In this document: positions 34,795-45,870 of the stretch, in pieces
Layout: every line of letters starts with the position of its first letter
Numbering within the stretch: the stretch's first letter is position 1
Position numbers and translations under genes: made by a program
Assembly: GCA_012861695.1 (NCBI GenBank)
Contig: JAAOOA010000543.1
Span: 129,501-193,500, forward strand
Length of the DNA stretch: 64,000 bases
DNA from: Trematomus loennbergii
Lineage: Eukaryota > Chordata > Actinopteri > Perciformes > Nototheniidae
Direction: 5' to 3'
The notes under the pieces: model-generated
Seen by the model: the letters and a program-made list of their open reading frames with translations, nothing else
Database searches by the model: none
What the model was told of the DNA's origin: nothing

Positions 34795-34935
34795 TGTTTA
34801 CTTCCTGTCTGTCTTCTTCTGCTGTTCCCTTTAGGGTTTACTTCCTGTCTGTCTTCTTCTGCTGTTCCCTTTAGTGTTTACTTCCTGTCTGTCTTCTTCT
34901 GCTGTTCCCTTTAGTGTTTACTTCCTGCCAGTCGG
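34795..34935. repeat. 40-bp minisatellite downstream of CARD exon D
   Basis: About three and a half copies of the same unit as at 1619 and 5365 (tttacttcctgtctgtcttc). Confidence 0.9.
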
Positions 34936-35119
34936 TTTAATTACTTTTTTTTGCGCTTACTGAGATAAAAGAGGATGATTTAAATGCAGTAATGGTAAAT
35001 TTGATATGTGATTCAACTTATAACACTGTTCAAACTGCCTCTGTGAATAAATTCATTATTATTAAAAACATGATTTCATAACAAAGTAAGCTTCTTCAAA
35101 AGATTTGCACGAACGCACG

Positions 35120-35300
<181 letters not shown>

Positions 35301-35515
35301 CTAGAAAAAGAGGTACATCAAAGACACTAAAATAGTTGAGTTTTATATATTAAATATTGTGTAAATGATTACGATCCCACAAAATGAAATATGCATTTAA
35401 AAAATGAAATGGTTTTATTCACGGGAGAATGCTGAAGTTTATAATTTCTCTTAAACATATTTTTTAGAAGTTTGTTTTCCCGGTTTATTTATTTGTTGAT
35501 TTACATATTTAATTA

Positions 35516-36180
35516 TTTACTTTTTTTAAATAATTAATAGAAGTTTATTTTAAATGTGTAGATTTTGTATAATTGAAAACGTACTTTAAGCTCCATTTCT
35601 TGATTGTAAAATACCTTAAACTTAATAAATTATTTCATAAAGATGATATTATAATAACTTTCAGTCAGTCTGGAGACGGCTGAGTTTATTCTCAGTCATC
35701 CTTTCACATTTTATTTCTACATTTTGGAATTTTATTTAAAAAAAGTGTTTTAAAGCTTTAAAAAAATATTTAAGAAAGTTTGTCACACTTTGAAATAAAT
35801 CAGAATAACTCCTTTGATTTGAAAATAATCATAATAATATTTCCTCACATTTAAGACACTTGAAAAATGACAAACTATCTTTTAATGATTAAATATTAGC
35901 AGCTTCATTTTATTGTATAAAAGGTTTCCGATTAAAATCTTCTGCAATAAACAACGTATGATCCTATTTTCTAAAGGGTTTGAAAACAGAAGCAACAGGA
36001 AGTTAGAGCTACAAAAATAAGACTCGCGTTGAAAAAAACTCCAGTAAATAAACGTTAACGTCTTTATTGTTGCAGCCGCAGCAAGACGGTGGAGGTTGAA
36101 CCTGTAGGAAGTTGTAGGAAGTTGTACTTCCAAATATGGTCAGAAGAGAGCGCGCCCAAAACGTGAGACGCTGACGCAAG
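35516..36180. other. AT-rich, no gene seen
   Basis: No coding signal. Near 36060-36120 there is an acceptor-like ttattgttgcag, but no downstream frame of note. Confidence 0.35.
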
Positions 36181-36241
36181 GATATTTAAAGACACTTGGA
36201 GGTTTACAGAGAGAACAGACAATATGGCGCACCGAGTACAG
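36181..36241 (+). promoter_or_regulatory. Possible core promoter and first exon (MAHRVQ)
   Basis: A TATA-like gatatttaaag lies about 35 bases before a purine-rich gagagaacagac. An ATG follows at 36224 and opens a six-codon frame ending CAG|gtaatt, a fair splice donor. It is one exon only, and no partner exon is found downstream. Weak, listed as a candidate. Confidence 0.22.
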
Positions 36242-36282
36242 GTAATTAACGTCTTGTGGTTTTAGATATAATTACCTACTAT

Positions 36283-36510
36283 CAGGGCTCTACGGGGGGG
36301 GCAAGGGGGGTGCAGCTGCCCCCCCTTGCCCCCCCACTGTAGAGCCTTGTCCCCCCAGCTGCCCCCTAGCTTTTGTGTCCCTAAAACTGTACTTGTAGAA
36401 ACAAACCTACACTATGTCCACAAGATTCTCAATCAACGAAACAAGCAGTTCATTAATTAATGATTAATTAATATCATTTTAGGCCCGTTAAAAACGCAGC
36501 TACGGCCCTG
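36283..36510. mobile_element. Possible small TIR element with GC hairpin
   Basis: The ends are CAGGGCTCTACGG and CTACGGCCCTG. It contains a near-perfect palindrome of G and C runs at 36293-36336 centred on tgcagctgc. No target duplication is seen, so the assignment is tentative. Confidence 0.4.
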
Positions 36511-38394
36511 CATTAAACTGCGGAGCGGCGTTCACACAAACCGCGGCTGAAGAGAGAGGAGAGGGAACGAGCTGTACCCGCGTCTGAAGGTGGATCAGCT
36601 TCCCCTGGGAGCATTTCCCCTTCCACTAGTTTTGTTTTTACTACGAGAGTTTGAAACAAAATATTAATAAAACGCTGCCGTTTGAATCGATAGCGTTTAA
36701 CATACGGGCACAGACAGCGGGCACAGACAGCGCTAGCTGGGAGATCGGTCACTTTGCTAAACTATGCGGTACTATTAAATCCACGTAAATTACACATCAC
36801 AGCCATGAGATCAATGAAACCAGGATACATCCTTTACGTCAAACTGGGTCTGAACACAGCTGCCTGTGAGCGTTTGATAAATACTTTCTGATGTTATATT
36901 TGATATATATACCCAATATACAAGCTGTTAATAAACTTTTCAATATGCTACTTATCAGCTACATGGCGTTAGAGCCGGCAAAAGAACGACAAACAAACAA
37001 AACACTACTAGGTGCAGCCGGAGAAGCGGCGAACAGTCTGCGCCAGCGTCCTCTCTCAACCTGCGAGTGTTGTAGGAATTATTTTATAAGATACAAATAT
37101 TCTCATTCAGCAAACCTACTGTAATTGTTAGTCTTATATTCATATTTCTAACATCACATGTTATTTCGTTTTTATTGTGCTTTTGTCGTTTTGAAGGAAA
37201 TTAAAATACTGTATTGAGTTGGTGTCTTCTGTTTTGGAAGCCTTGTATATCTTTTTGGTCTTGTTAGAAATACCCCATGGTGAAACTGTGTTCTAGCAGC
37301 AGTTAAAGAAGCTTAGTTTGCTGTCTTACCCCTGGACGGACCGGTGGAATCTAGGGGTTAGACTGCTACATGTATTAAGATGGTTTGCTCTGTCACAATT
37401 TACACACAAAACCTAAATGTTCATCTGTTTATTGTTCTTCTTGCCTTTATATTCAAGCATGTTGATTGTATATTGGCTATATCTTGACATTATGTTCATT
37501 TTATCGTACTTGCCATACATTTATTTTAATTGATGTAACTTTTCTCTTTACATATTCAAAACACAAAATCCTCTCATCGTACTTAATCCTAGTAGCACAT
37601 GGTATATATTGTACGACTTTGTAATTTTTGAATGTTGATATGTATTCGCTCATAGCCTACTGTGTCTTTCTCGCAGACAATAAAAGTGAATTTTGAAATG
37701 ACAAATAGGTTTATGTTTCAAGTTTATTTGCATTAAAAACGTGTTTTTAAACCCTTCTGTTCAAAGTTGAAATTTTGTTTCTTAAAAGATTAAATCTTTA
37801 AAAACATGCTGTTTGCCATTTTTAAAGTTTGATGGAAGAAATTAAAATATAGGTGACGGACGTGGAGCTTTAGGCCTGCAATGCTTTAAAAAAATGTTTG
37901 AGTTGTTTCAGTTTTGAAGAGTGAATATGGATGTTAAATTCACAAATGAGTCTGAATCATCTTAAACAAGAACAGGATCTTGAGCCATGATGCCTGTTTT
38001 TAAAGTACAGAAACATTCAGAATGCATGACGATTCCTGCAAAGGTTTTGTAACGGACCCCTAGTACTCTTAATTTATAAAGTAATAATAATACATGTGAA
38101 TGATTGAGCTCATAATTTCATTAAAAAGTCAATGATGATCATTGTGAAGGGGTGTCAAGCCCATATCAATAACAGACCAAACTACAGGCTAATGTGAGAT
38201 TCAGAAATGAGTTTGAATCATGTTTTCATGTTATAGTAGGCCTACCTTACATGAACCTGTTTGAAACCTTAATGACCCCATGATGTGATTATTTATATCT
38301 TAAAACCTTTAACAATTATATTTAGATGTTCATAAATATCTACATTTATGTATAAATACATGTGTAGCAGTTAGACAAACATCATTTACAGATA
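36511..38394. other. AT-rich intergenic, no gene seen
   Basis: Short frames only, with no family match and no repeat structure that I can see. Confidence 0.4.
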
Positions 38395-39900
38395 GTGGGA
38401 ATGCTGATACAGCACTACTTGTTCTTCTACGCACAAATTCTTTAGTATTATTCTTCCGCCGGGTTTTTTGCACCTCTTCTGCTCCCACATTCCACATCGC
38501 AGAAACTCCGTTCAAACATCAAAACGTTCAGCTCGGTCGGGAATCAATGGCTATTACTTTTCTCATTCATAACTTTCATAATTCCAGAGATATCCCATAA
38601 TTCATCAAATGTTTAACATTGAAGTCAATGGAGAAACTCTTCAGACTTGAAAAATCTTCATGCGACTTCAACTGCTAACTGCTCCTTCATACTTTCACTC
38701 AGAAACCTCATTCCAACTTTAAAATGTTATACATCTTTCTGACATTATTCGTGTTAAACAACTTTAAATCTGATTTATACTTTTAGAGATATTAAACATT
38801 GTTCAGACCTTGGTAAAGAGGCCTTCTTCAGATTTTAACATTAGTGTGTATTGAGCAGCTCGTTAAGGGTGTGATCTCAAAGCTAGAGTGGAGGAACAGC
38901 TTGAAATTCGCCTTCATATTTTTTTAAACCTGCCATAATTCCCAAACCCTACATTCCTGAGACATAATTTGTCATGACAAACGTAGGAAAACATCTCTTA
39001 CAGTAGATTGAAAAATGAAAAAAAAGTAAGCAAAATAATTAAACAAAATGCCTCTTGAGGGCATGAAGTGACAAAAACTTTCAACATGTCTCCATTAAAG
39101 CCAATTGTAAATTCAAGCTGATCTTTCCTCACAGCAGCAGCCGCACACCTTTAGTTAATCTGCCAAAAAGGCCACATTATTAACCCGAAAGTACACAAAA
39201 AGCACACTTCAGATGCTCAACTTCCTTCAGATGCTTCACGCTTTGAAATGTCACCGATACCTGTTACGGTTCTTCAACAAAACGTTCACATGTAAGAGGT
39301 TTATCTCTCATTCAGAACAATGGAAACCTTTGATCTCTACAGAGCTCGTTAGCTCAACTATAAACACCTGTGTCATGGAACACGATGATGTCATCACTCC
39401 AACTGACATGCTCAGAGCAGCAGACTTCAGATAATGGTTAACTCAGCTCTACATCAAATCTGATGTTACGTAATGTGGTGTTACTATGTTAACGCATCCC
39501 TCGCCATAAAACAGCAGCAGACTTCAGATAATGGTTAACGGTCCTGCCCTCAACAGCTCTACGTCAATTATGGGGTGTCTTCATATGACGTTTCCATGGA
39601 ACTGCATCCCTCGCCATGAAACACGATGTCGCTGTAACTCCAATGGACACGGTCCGATCGTCCCCAATCTTCACCTGTATATCACCACTCCATGCCTCAA
39701 CAGCTCTACGTCAAATCTGAGATCTCACCATATGCCGATTCCATGGAAACGCATCCCTCGCCAAAAAACACGATGTCGTAACACCTGTGAAAAGGGTCAA
39801 AACCGCACCAGACTTCAGATAAGGGAATGCTCTGGTTTTCGGACAAAATTAACATGGGATCACTCCCGTCACTGGACGTACTTCGTCTCACTGGAATAGT
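38395..39900. repeat. Fish interspersed repeat, left part (TTCTTCCGCCG family)
   Basis: Starts attcttccgccgggtttttt and runs through actgctccttcatactttca and aaatgtcaccgatacctgtt. It then contains diverged blocks of a ccatggaactgcatccctcg / ctcgccatgaaacacgatgt type. I recall this as a very common teleost repeat. Its matching right part (gttgccatggcaacgcatcc ... tgctttgcgtccggtgtgaa) is at 50375-50690 in the same direction. Class unassigned. Confidence 0.55.
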
Positions 39901-40016
39901 AACGGTCATAGTCAATATAAAATCGTCCCCATGTATCCGGCCAATGACGGGAGAGTTTTGAAAGAGACAAAACACTGTTCCATACATTTAAAAACACTTA
40001 AACAATTAAACAATGT

Positions 40017-40165
40017 TTACCCCAGGATTCAGGCATCTTCCCTGGCTTGTAAAGTGCAGTTATGCGCCTTGGAGGTATTGCAATATTTACAAAATGTATA
40101 CCCAGGATTATGGCCCCTTCCCCTGGCTTGTAAAGTGCAGTTATGCGCCATGGAGGTATTCTCCA
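40017..40165. repeat. Two diverged copies of the 80-bp unit
   Basis: The sequence cttccctggcttgtaaagtg and gcagttatgcgccttggagg matches the unit amplified at 42248-42943. Confidence 0.8.
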
Positions 40166-40204
40166 GATCCCTCTCCGCATATAATATGCAGGAACCGGGA
40201 TCAT

Positions 40205-40400
40205 TCTGCCAGTTCTGTGTAAGGTGGCACATCCCTGATCCTACCATAAATATCCAATGCCTGTATAAGCGGATGGGATTTTTGTCCACGAAGTAACTGT
40301 GCTGCTTACACCTGAAAAGGTGGCCTATCCCTAAACCTACCATAAATATCCAATGCCTGTATAAGCGGATGGGATTTGTGTCCACGAAGTAACTGTGCTA
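40205..40400. repeat. Tandem pair, about 88-bp unit
   Basis: Two copies of ctaccataaatatccaatgc, tgtataagcggatgggattt and cacgaagtaactgtgct. Confidence 0.85.
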
Positions 40401-40592
40401 CTTACCTAAAGTAGCATGCTGCTTACCAGCTTACCAGCTTACGCTTCAGCACTCTGGAGAGCTACATTGTGAAATCTTGCTACTAATCCATAACTTTGAT
40501 AACAAGCTCTGTTCGGTTCAGGCCTTTCTGTACCCCCCATTTCCACGTATCCCGCATCCAATGGTACCATCGCCGAGTCTCTAGGACCTCGG

Positions 40593-41610
40593 CTAAAGTA
40601 ACGTTATAAACTGGTGAATCTGTTTAAATGCAGGCAGCAGAGACACTGCTTTTAGCAGGGTCTCAGAGAGCCAGAGACCCAGGGTACAGCACCTCGCTGT
40701 CTTACCCAGAAAACAGGGCTCTGATCAGGGCTAAAGTAACGTTATAAACTGGTGAATCTGTTTAAATGCAGGAGACCTCCAGCAGAAGTCCCTAACAGTG
40801 GGACTCTGGTTATTTCACACCTCCAGGAGAGACCAGGGGAAATCCACCTCTCTCTGCCCGCTCACAGAGCCCCAAGGACGGACTAGAGACCTCCAGCAGC
40901 ACTCCCTAACAGTAGGACTCTGTGTATTTCACACCTCCAGGAGAGACCAGGGGAAATCCACCTCTCTCTGCCCGCTCACAGAGCCCCCAAGGACGGACTA
41001 GAGACCTCCAGTAGCACTCCCTAACAGTGGGACTCTGTGTATTTCACACCTCCAGGAGAGACCAGGGAAATCCACCTCTCTCTGCCCGCTCACAGACCCC
41101 GAAGTACGGACTAATTACCTCCAGCATGTTCCCCTAACAGTGGGACTCTGTGTATATCAGACCTCCAGGGCGGAGACCGTGAAAATCACCTCCCTCTGCC
41201 CGCTCACAGACCCCCAAAGTACGGACTAATTACCTCCAGCATGTTCCCCTAACAGTGGGACTCTGTGTATTTCAGACCTCCAGGAGAGACCAGGGGAAAT
41301 CCACCTCTCTCTGCCCGCTCACAGAGCCCCCAAGGACGGACTAGAGACCTCCAGCATGTTCCCCTAACAGTGGGACTCTGTGTATATCAGACCTCCAGGG
41401 CGGAGACCGTGAAAATCACCTCCCTTGCCCGCTCACAGACCCCCAAAGTACGGACTAATTACCTCCAGCATGTTCCCCTAACAGTGGGACTCTGTGTATT
41501 TCAGACCTCCAGGAGAGACCAGGGGAAATCCACCTCTCTCTGCCCGCTCACAGAGCCCCGAAGGACGGACTCATGACCTCCAGCATGTCCCCATAACAGT
41601 GGGACCTCCA
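40593..41610. repeat. Tandem array, about 114-118-bp unit, seven copies
   Basis: The unit is aacagtgggactctgtgtat, tcacacctccaggagagacc, aaatccacctctctctgccc, gctcacagagccccaaggac. Two subtypes alternate: ggagagaccaggggaaat and ggcggagaccgtgaaaat. It is preceded by a 43-bp direct pair at 40593 and 40730 (ctaaagtaacgttataaact). Frames are open by chance. Confidence 0.9.
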
Positions 41611-41694
41611 TAAACCTTGCACACCCTGAGTCCCGGGCCCCCACACTTAAGCACTCCCCCACGGACTAAACACAGGTATTCACACCCACCAGAA

Positions 41695-41925
41695 CCTCGT
41701 GCCCCTGGTGACCCTAAAGGGGGTGGATTTTGTGGTGCTTCTATGTCCGCCCATCAGCATCCATAGTCGGCCTTCTTCACGGCACCACCACCCCTTCTGT
41801 TGAGGGTATTCTCGTGCCCCTGGTGACCCTAAAGGGGGTGGATTTTGTGGTGCTTCTATGTCCGCCCATCAGCATCCATAGTCGGCCTTCTTCACGGCAC
41901 CACCACCCCCCTTCTGGGCTGGAGG
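41695..41925. repeat. Tandem pair, about 115-bp unit
   Basis: Two near-identical copies of cctggtgaccctaaaggggg, tggattttgtggtgcttcta and catccatagtcggccttctt. Confidence 0.92.
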
Positions 41926-42247
41926 TTCAAACACTTTAACTTTTGTTCACCCTCCTCTGGCTTACACCTCCTCCGCCAACACTTGAGCGCTCATCACAGG
42001 GTTCAGCACCCCGGTGCTGATGGAAAGTGGCACTTTATCTGCCCCTGGTAACCATCAAGGTTATTGTTTTTTTTTAATTTTTTATTTTATTTGAACACAC
42101 ACCCTAAAACATCAACCACACACCTAAAACATCAACTATTTACACGTTGCAGTAACAAAAATGACAGTACACACAGACTAAAACATCAACTATTTACACG
42201 TACTACTGCTGCTATAACAGTACTACTAAATTTCTTAACCTACGTTT

Positions 42248-42943
42248 TAAAGTGCAGTTATGCGCCCTGGAGGTGTTGCACTATTAACAAAATGTATGCC
42301 CAGGATTCTGGCACCTTCCCTGGCTTGTAAACTGCAGTTATGCGCCCTGGAGGTGTTGCACTATTAACAAAATGTATGCCCAGGATTCTGGCACCTTCCC
42401 TGGCTTGTAAACTGCAGTTATGCGCCCTGGAGGTGTTGCACTATTAACAAAATGTATGCCCAGGATTCTGGCACCTTCCCTGGCTTGTAAACTGCAGTTA
42501 TGCGCCCTGGAGGTGTTGCACTATTAACAAAATGTATGCCCAGGATTCTGGCACCTTCCCTGGCTTGTAAACTGCAGTTATGCGCCCTGGAGGTGTTGCA
42601 CTATTAACAAAATGTATGCCCAGGATTCTGGCACCTTCCCTGGCTTGTAAACTGCAGTTATGCGCCCTGGAGGTGTTGCACTATTAACAAAATGTATGCC
42701 CAGGATTCTGGCACCTTCCCTGGCTTGTAAACTGCAGTTATGCGCCCTGGAGGTGTTGCACTATTAACAAAATGTATGCCCAGGATTCTGGCACCTTCCC
42801 TGGCTTGTAAACTGCAGTTATGCGCCCTGGAGGTTTGCACTATTAACAAAATGTATGCCCAGGATTCTGGCACCTTCCCTGGCTTGTAAACTGCAGTTAT
42901 GCGCCCTGGAGGTGTTGCACTATTAACAAAATGTATGCCCATA
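42248..42943. repeat. 80-bp tandem array, nine near-identical copies
   Basis: The unit is aaactgcagttatgcgccct, ggaggtgttgcactattaac, aaaatgtatgcccaggattc, tggcaccttccctggcttgt. Copies are almost identical, with one lacking two bases near 42832, so the array is young. It abuts the 3' end of the recombinase gene. The first copy still has aaagtgcag, as in the left-edge copy at 40130. Confidence 0.97.
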
Positions 42944-42946
42944 TGT

Positions 42947-43510
42947 TTAGCGGGATTCAGGGGACCAAAGGCGTCTAATTCTTACGGTGCACCAGGGCAA
43001 ACAGGTTGAGTCCACGGCCCCTGCCCCATCATCAGGAGTGTCAACCAGCCCCGGTCCCGACTTCATTGGCCTCTTTCCCTCCCGCTTCCGCTTCCGCTGC
43101 TGCTGCCGCTCCAATGACCCATCAGGTGAAGATGATGGAGATGATGGAGATGATGGAGCAGTACTGTTATAGCAGCCCTCTTCGGAGGTCTCCCCATCTG
43201 ACAGCGGTAGACATCCTTCTGATGATGATGCAGCTGCTGCCGCATCTGATGACGCCCTGAACATGGAGCGGATTCTCAATGCCTCCTTTATTCCCGGCGC
43301 ATTCGCGTAGAACCGGTCCGCCGTGGTTACGTCGTGACACATAAACCTGGCGAGAATCGACCGGCTTTCTGGATCTTGGTGATGCTTGATATTGTCAGCC
43401 AGGGCAGTGCGCAGGATTGTGAAGGTGACGGCTGTTTCTAGCCCAGCATCAGCCCATGCCCTCTTCAAGTGAGCGTTCAGGTTCTTGGAGGCCCGATTCC
43501 CCCTTGTGAA
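42947..43510 (-). CDS. Tyrosine recombinase, C-terminal catalytic part (after frameshift)
   Basis: In the frame one base off from the upstream part, the sequence from about 43510 reads RASKNLNAHLKRAWADAGL, then TFTILRTALADNIKHH and SILARFMCHDVTTADRFYAN. These carry the second conserved arginine (T-x-L-R), the histidine of the MCHD motif and, nine residues later, the nucleophile tyrosine (R-F-Y). After the catalytic box comes a serine-rich acidic tail (SSPSSPSSSPDGSLER) and a lysine/arginine cluster (RKRKREGKR) that could be a nuclear signal. It ends at 42947, beside the 80-bp array. One missing base near 43520 separates it from the preceding part. Confidence 0.8.
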   Translation of the reverse strand, partial: FTRGNRASKNLNAHLKRAWADAGLETAVTFTILRTALADNIKHHQDPESRSILARFMCHDVTTADRFYANAPGIKEALRIRSMFRASSDAAAAASSSEGCLPLSDGETSEEGCYNSTAPSSPSSPSSSPDGSLERQQQRKRKREGKRPMKSGPGLVDTPDDGAGAVDSTCLPWCTVRIRRLWSPESR

Positions 43511-44574
43511 AAGGAAAATTCATTCTGAGGACCCAGCAATACCTTTTTAATCCCCATCCACCGCATGACCCAGCTAAACTCCTCTACTGTAAGCGCCAGC
43601 TGTGCTTCGCCATATGTCTTGGCCGTCTTGTGATCCTGCACATGGATGATGTAGCCCTCAGCAGTTCCCCTTATGGCTGCCTCTAAGACCTCACTGTTTT
43701 TCATGTTTGCGTACACGCCCGTACGGTGGCCATACAGGAGGCTCCAATGGAGGGTGAGATAGCCATAGAGAAGCTTCTGGGTGGTTGAGGTCGGCGTGCC
43801 GGCCATCAGGTCGAGGAGCTCCGGGATGCGCTTCTCAGCGGCCGCCATGGCGGCGAGAAGCTCCGCCTGGCTCGGCAGACGATCCAGTTTGTTCCTCTTC
43901 ACCTTAAACTGATGTAGAGTGACTGCCTTATTCAAGTGTTTCATGTTGGCTTTCACCTCTCTCATTATGTGGGTCATATCAGACTGGGTGAGCTTGCACC
44001 CCCGGGGCTTTGACTCAGACATGTACCCCATGAACTGGTGCACATTCTTCAGGAAGAACTCTGATGTTGTGACTGCCCGGCCCGGCTTTACAATATACTC
44101 GCTCCAGCCACGGATCATCTTCATGTTTCTTAGGAACAGCCAGTCTGACAGGCGGTTAACACCATGGGCCATGTATACTATGAAGTTCTTTATCCGGCTG
44201 ATCTTCGACACAACATTGTCTTTCTGTTTTACTGTCGGAGCGACACCCAAACAATGATCCAAGTATGTCTGAAGGTACGCCTCCATGCTTCTAGGCAACG
44301 TGATTTCACGCATGGTATTCCCCCGTCCACACCCAGTGGACCAGTAATTTGAGGGAGAGGGCAAGTCATTAGCCAGCTTAGAGGCACGGGTCTTCCGGCA
44401 TACAGGGGTCTCGCTACCGGAGGCTACTGCAAACATGACAGTTTCCACCGGGGTCTTCACAGGGGTCTCGCTACCGGAGGCTACTGCAAACATGACAGTT
44501 TCCACCGGGGTCTTCACAGGGGTCTCGCTACCGGAGGCTACTGCAAACATGACAGTTTCCACCGGGGTCTTCAC
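43477..44574 (-). CDS. Tyrosine recombinase, core-binding domain and first catalytic half
   Basis: After the repeats (TPVETVMFAVASGSE) comes a SAM-like core-binding region: EAYLQTYLDHCLGV, FIVYMAHGVNRLSDWLFLRN, FFLKNVHQFMGYM, LPSQAELLAAMAAAEKRIPE. The catalytic fold begins with LTLHWSLLYGHRTGVYANMK, which holds the first conserved arginine. It continues to IIHVQDHKTAKTYGEAQLAL, with the beta-hairpin lysine. The frame then leaves the family pattern at NEFSF and stops at 43477, where the next part continues in another frame. Cryptons and DIRS elements use such enzymes. The lack of an RT and the zinc fingers favour a Crypton-like DNA element. Confidence 0.8.
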   Translation of the reverse strand: MKTPVETVMFAVASGSETPVKTPVETVMFAVASGSETPVKTPVETVMFAVASGSETPVCRKTRASKLANDLPSPSNYWSTGCGRGNTMREITLPRSMEAYLQTYLDHCLGVAPTVKQKDNVVSKISRIKNFIVYMAHGVNRLSDWLFLRNMKMIRGWSEYIVKPGRAVTTSEFFLKNVHQFMGYMSESKPRGCKLTQSDMTHIMREVKANMKHLNKAVTLHQFKVKRNKLDRLPSQAELLAAMAAAEKRIPELLDLMAGTPTSTTQKLLYGYLTLHWSLLYGHRTGVYANMKNSEVLEAAIRGTAEGYIIHVQDHKTAKTYGEAQLALTVEEFSWVMRWMGIKKVLLGPQNEFSFSQGGIGPPRT

Positions 44575-45000
44575 AGGGTCTCGCTACCGGAGGCTACTGC
44601 AAACTGGTACAGGCGTACCGGAGGAAACTGGTAATATGACAGTCTTCACTGGGCTCTTCACAGGGTTCTTGACCGGTCTCTTTCCACCGGAGGCTACTGC
44701 AAGCATTACAGTCTTCACTTGGCTCTTCACAGGGTTCTTTACCGGTGTCTTCCCACCGGAGGCTACTGCAAGCATGACAGTCTTCACCGGGCTCCTCACA
44801 GGGGTCCCGCTACCGGAGGTTACTGGGGAATGCATGACAGTCTTCACCGGGGTCTTCACAGGGGTCCCGCTACCGGAGGTTACTGGGGAATGCATGACAG
44901 TCTTCACCGGGGTCTTCACAGGGGTCCCGCTACCGGAGGTTACTGGGGACTGCATGACAGTCTTCACCGGGGTCTTCACAGGGGTATTGCTGCCTGAGGC
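44395..45000 (-). repeat. Coding minisatellite (57- and 60-bp units) in the recombinase gene
   Basis: Three units of 57 bp (ctaccggaggctactgcaaa) lie at 44407-44580. Four or more units of 60 bp (ctaccggaggttactgggga) and diverged forms lie at 44640-45000. Each encodes TPVKTP-V-T-V-M with a variable spacer. Unit length keeps the frame. Confidence 0.92.
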
Positions 45001-45600
45001 TACTGTGTTTATGCCGGAGGTACTTGGGATTGCCAGGCCCTTAAATCGTATACATTCGTCCTCTTCCTCAAGAACAGCAGCACTCTGCTTCCTGGGTTTT
45101 AGCTCCTTTTTCAGCCTGGAGCGCAGGGTCTTCACCTCATCATTGAGGGCATCCTTCTGAGCCCTCAATGCCACATTTTCCAGCATCACCTGCCTGCAGT
45201 CCTCGTTGTCACACTCGGTATGTGGGGAGAAGGGTGGAGGGTGCCCGGGGTATTCCCCCTCATTGTCTATATCCAATGATGTAGCCATTCCAATGATGGG
45301 GTTAGTCTCACGGAGGTCATGGAGCAACTGCAGTGCCACACTATGCTTCAGCCTTGCCATGACCTGCTGTGCCTCATGTCGGGACAACTCAGGGTGGTCA
45401 TGTTTTACATGACGGTCCAGTCTCTTCCCAGCGTACGAACACCCAGCGATGGGACAGGGTTTGGTCCGAACATTTATCCTTCCACTGGCTATTTTCAGGA
45501 GGATTCCCCTCTCCTCCAAGTTCCGCACTGCATGCTTGTGCTTAAGGTGTTTGTTCAATGCCAGATAGAAGAGTCTGCACACCGGGCATTCAGATGACAT
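44584..45600 (-). CDS. Tyrosine recombinase gene, N-terminal part: two zinc fingers, coiled coil, TPVK repeats
   Basis: Start chosen at ATG 45600 (MSSECPVCRLFYLALNKHLK), after a cag that could be an acceptor; a longer frame starts at 45633. Two fingers share an unusual C-X2/4-C-X9-H-X4-H spacing: CPVC...HLKHKH and CPIAGC...HVKHDH. A heptad-like segment (ENVALRAQKDALNDEVKTLR) suggests dimerisation. From about residue 195, repeats of TPVKTPVKTVM with SPVTSGSG spacers run to the end. A short out-of-frame stretch ends in TAG at 44584-44586. The next part at 44574 is in the same frame, so two compensating one-base indels can explain the break. In this family the fingers probably bind element DNA; that is inference. 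Confidence 0.75.
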   Translation of the reverse strand: MSSECPVCRLFYLALNKHLKHKHAVRNLEERGILLKIASGRINVRTKPCPIAGCSYAGKRLDRHVKHDHPELSRHEAQQVMARLKHSVALQLLHDLRETNPIIGMATSLDIDNEGEYPGHPPPFSPHTECDNEDCRQVMLENVALRAQKDALNDEVKTLRSRLKKELKPRKQSAAVLEEEDECIRFKGLAIPSTSGINTVASGSNTPVKTPVKTVMQSPVTSGSGTPVKTPVKTVMHSPVTSGSGTPVKTPVKTVMHSPVTSGSGTPVRSPVKTVMLAVASGGKTPVKNPVKSQVKTVMLAVASGGKRPVKNPVKSPVKTVILPVSSGTPVPVCSSLR

Positions 45601-45664
45601 CCTTACTGAAACACACATAATGAATTTGATCAAAATGATGTTATAGTTCTCCGTTTATATGCGT

Positions 45665-45870
45665 TAGCGTGAGCGGTGGTTGCGACACTGGGTCCGATGC
45701 ATCAATTCATGGTGCATGGACGAAGGGAAGTATTGGGTTACCACCGGGTCAGATGGTCCCACTTCCGCACCAACGCGGGGCTGGTGATGGCAACATTGGG
45801 TCCGATGCATCCATACATGGTGCCCCGACCATGAGAGGGTTTGGGGTACCCCGGAACCAGGCACCACCCC
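45665..45870. repeat. Direct pair upstream of the recombinase gene
   Basis: Two diverged copies of attgggtccgatgcatccat and catggtg. No coding evidence. Confidence 0.6.

Noticed and set aside
40593..41610. CRISPR-like regular repeats
   Set aside because: Units are directly adjacent with no unique spacers, and the DNA is from a vertebrate.
43006..44352. Plus-strand frames in the recombinase region, and 44435-45160
   Set aside because: Shadows of the minus-strand gene; they show no domain and the repeat part is open on both strands.
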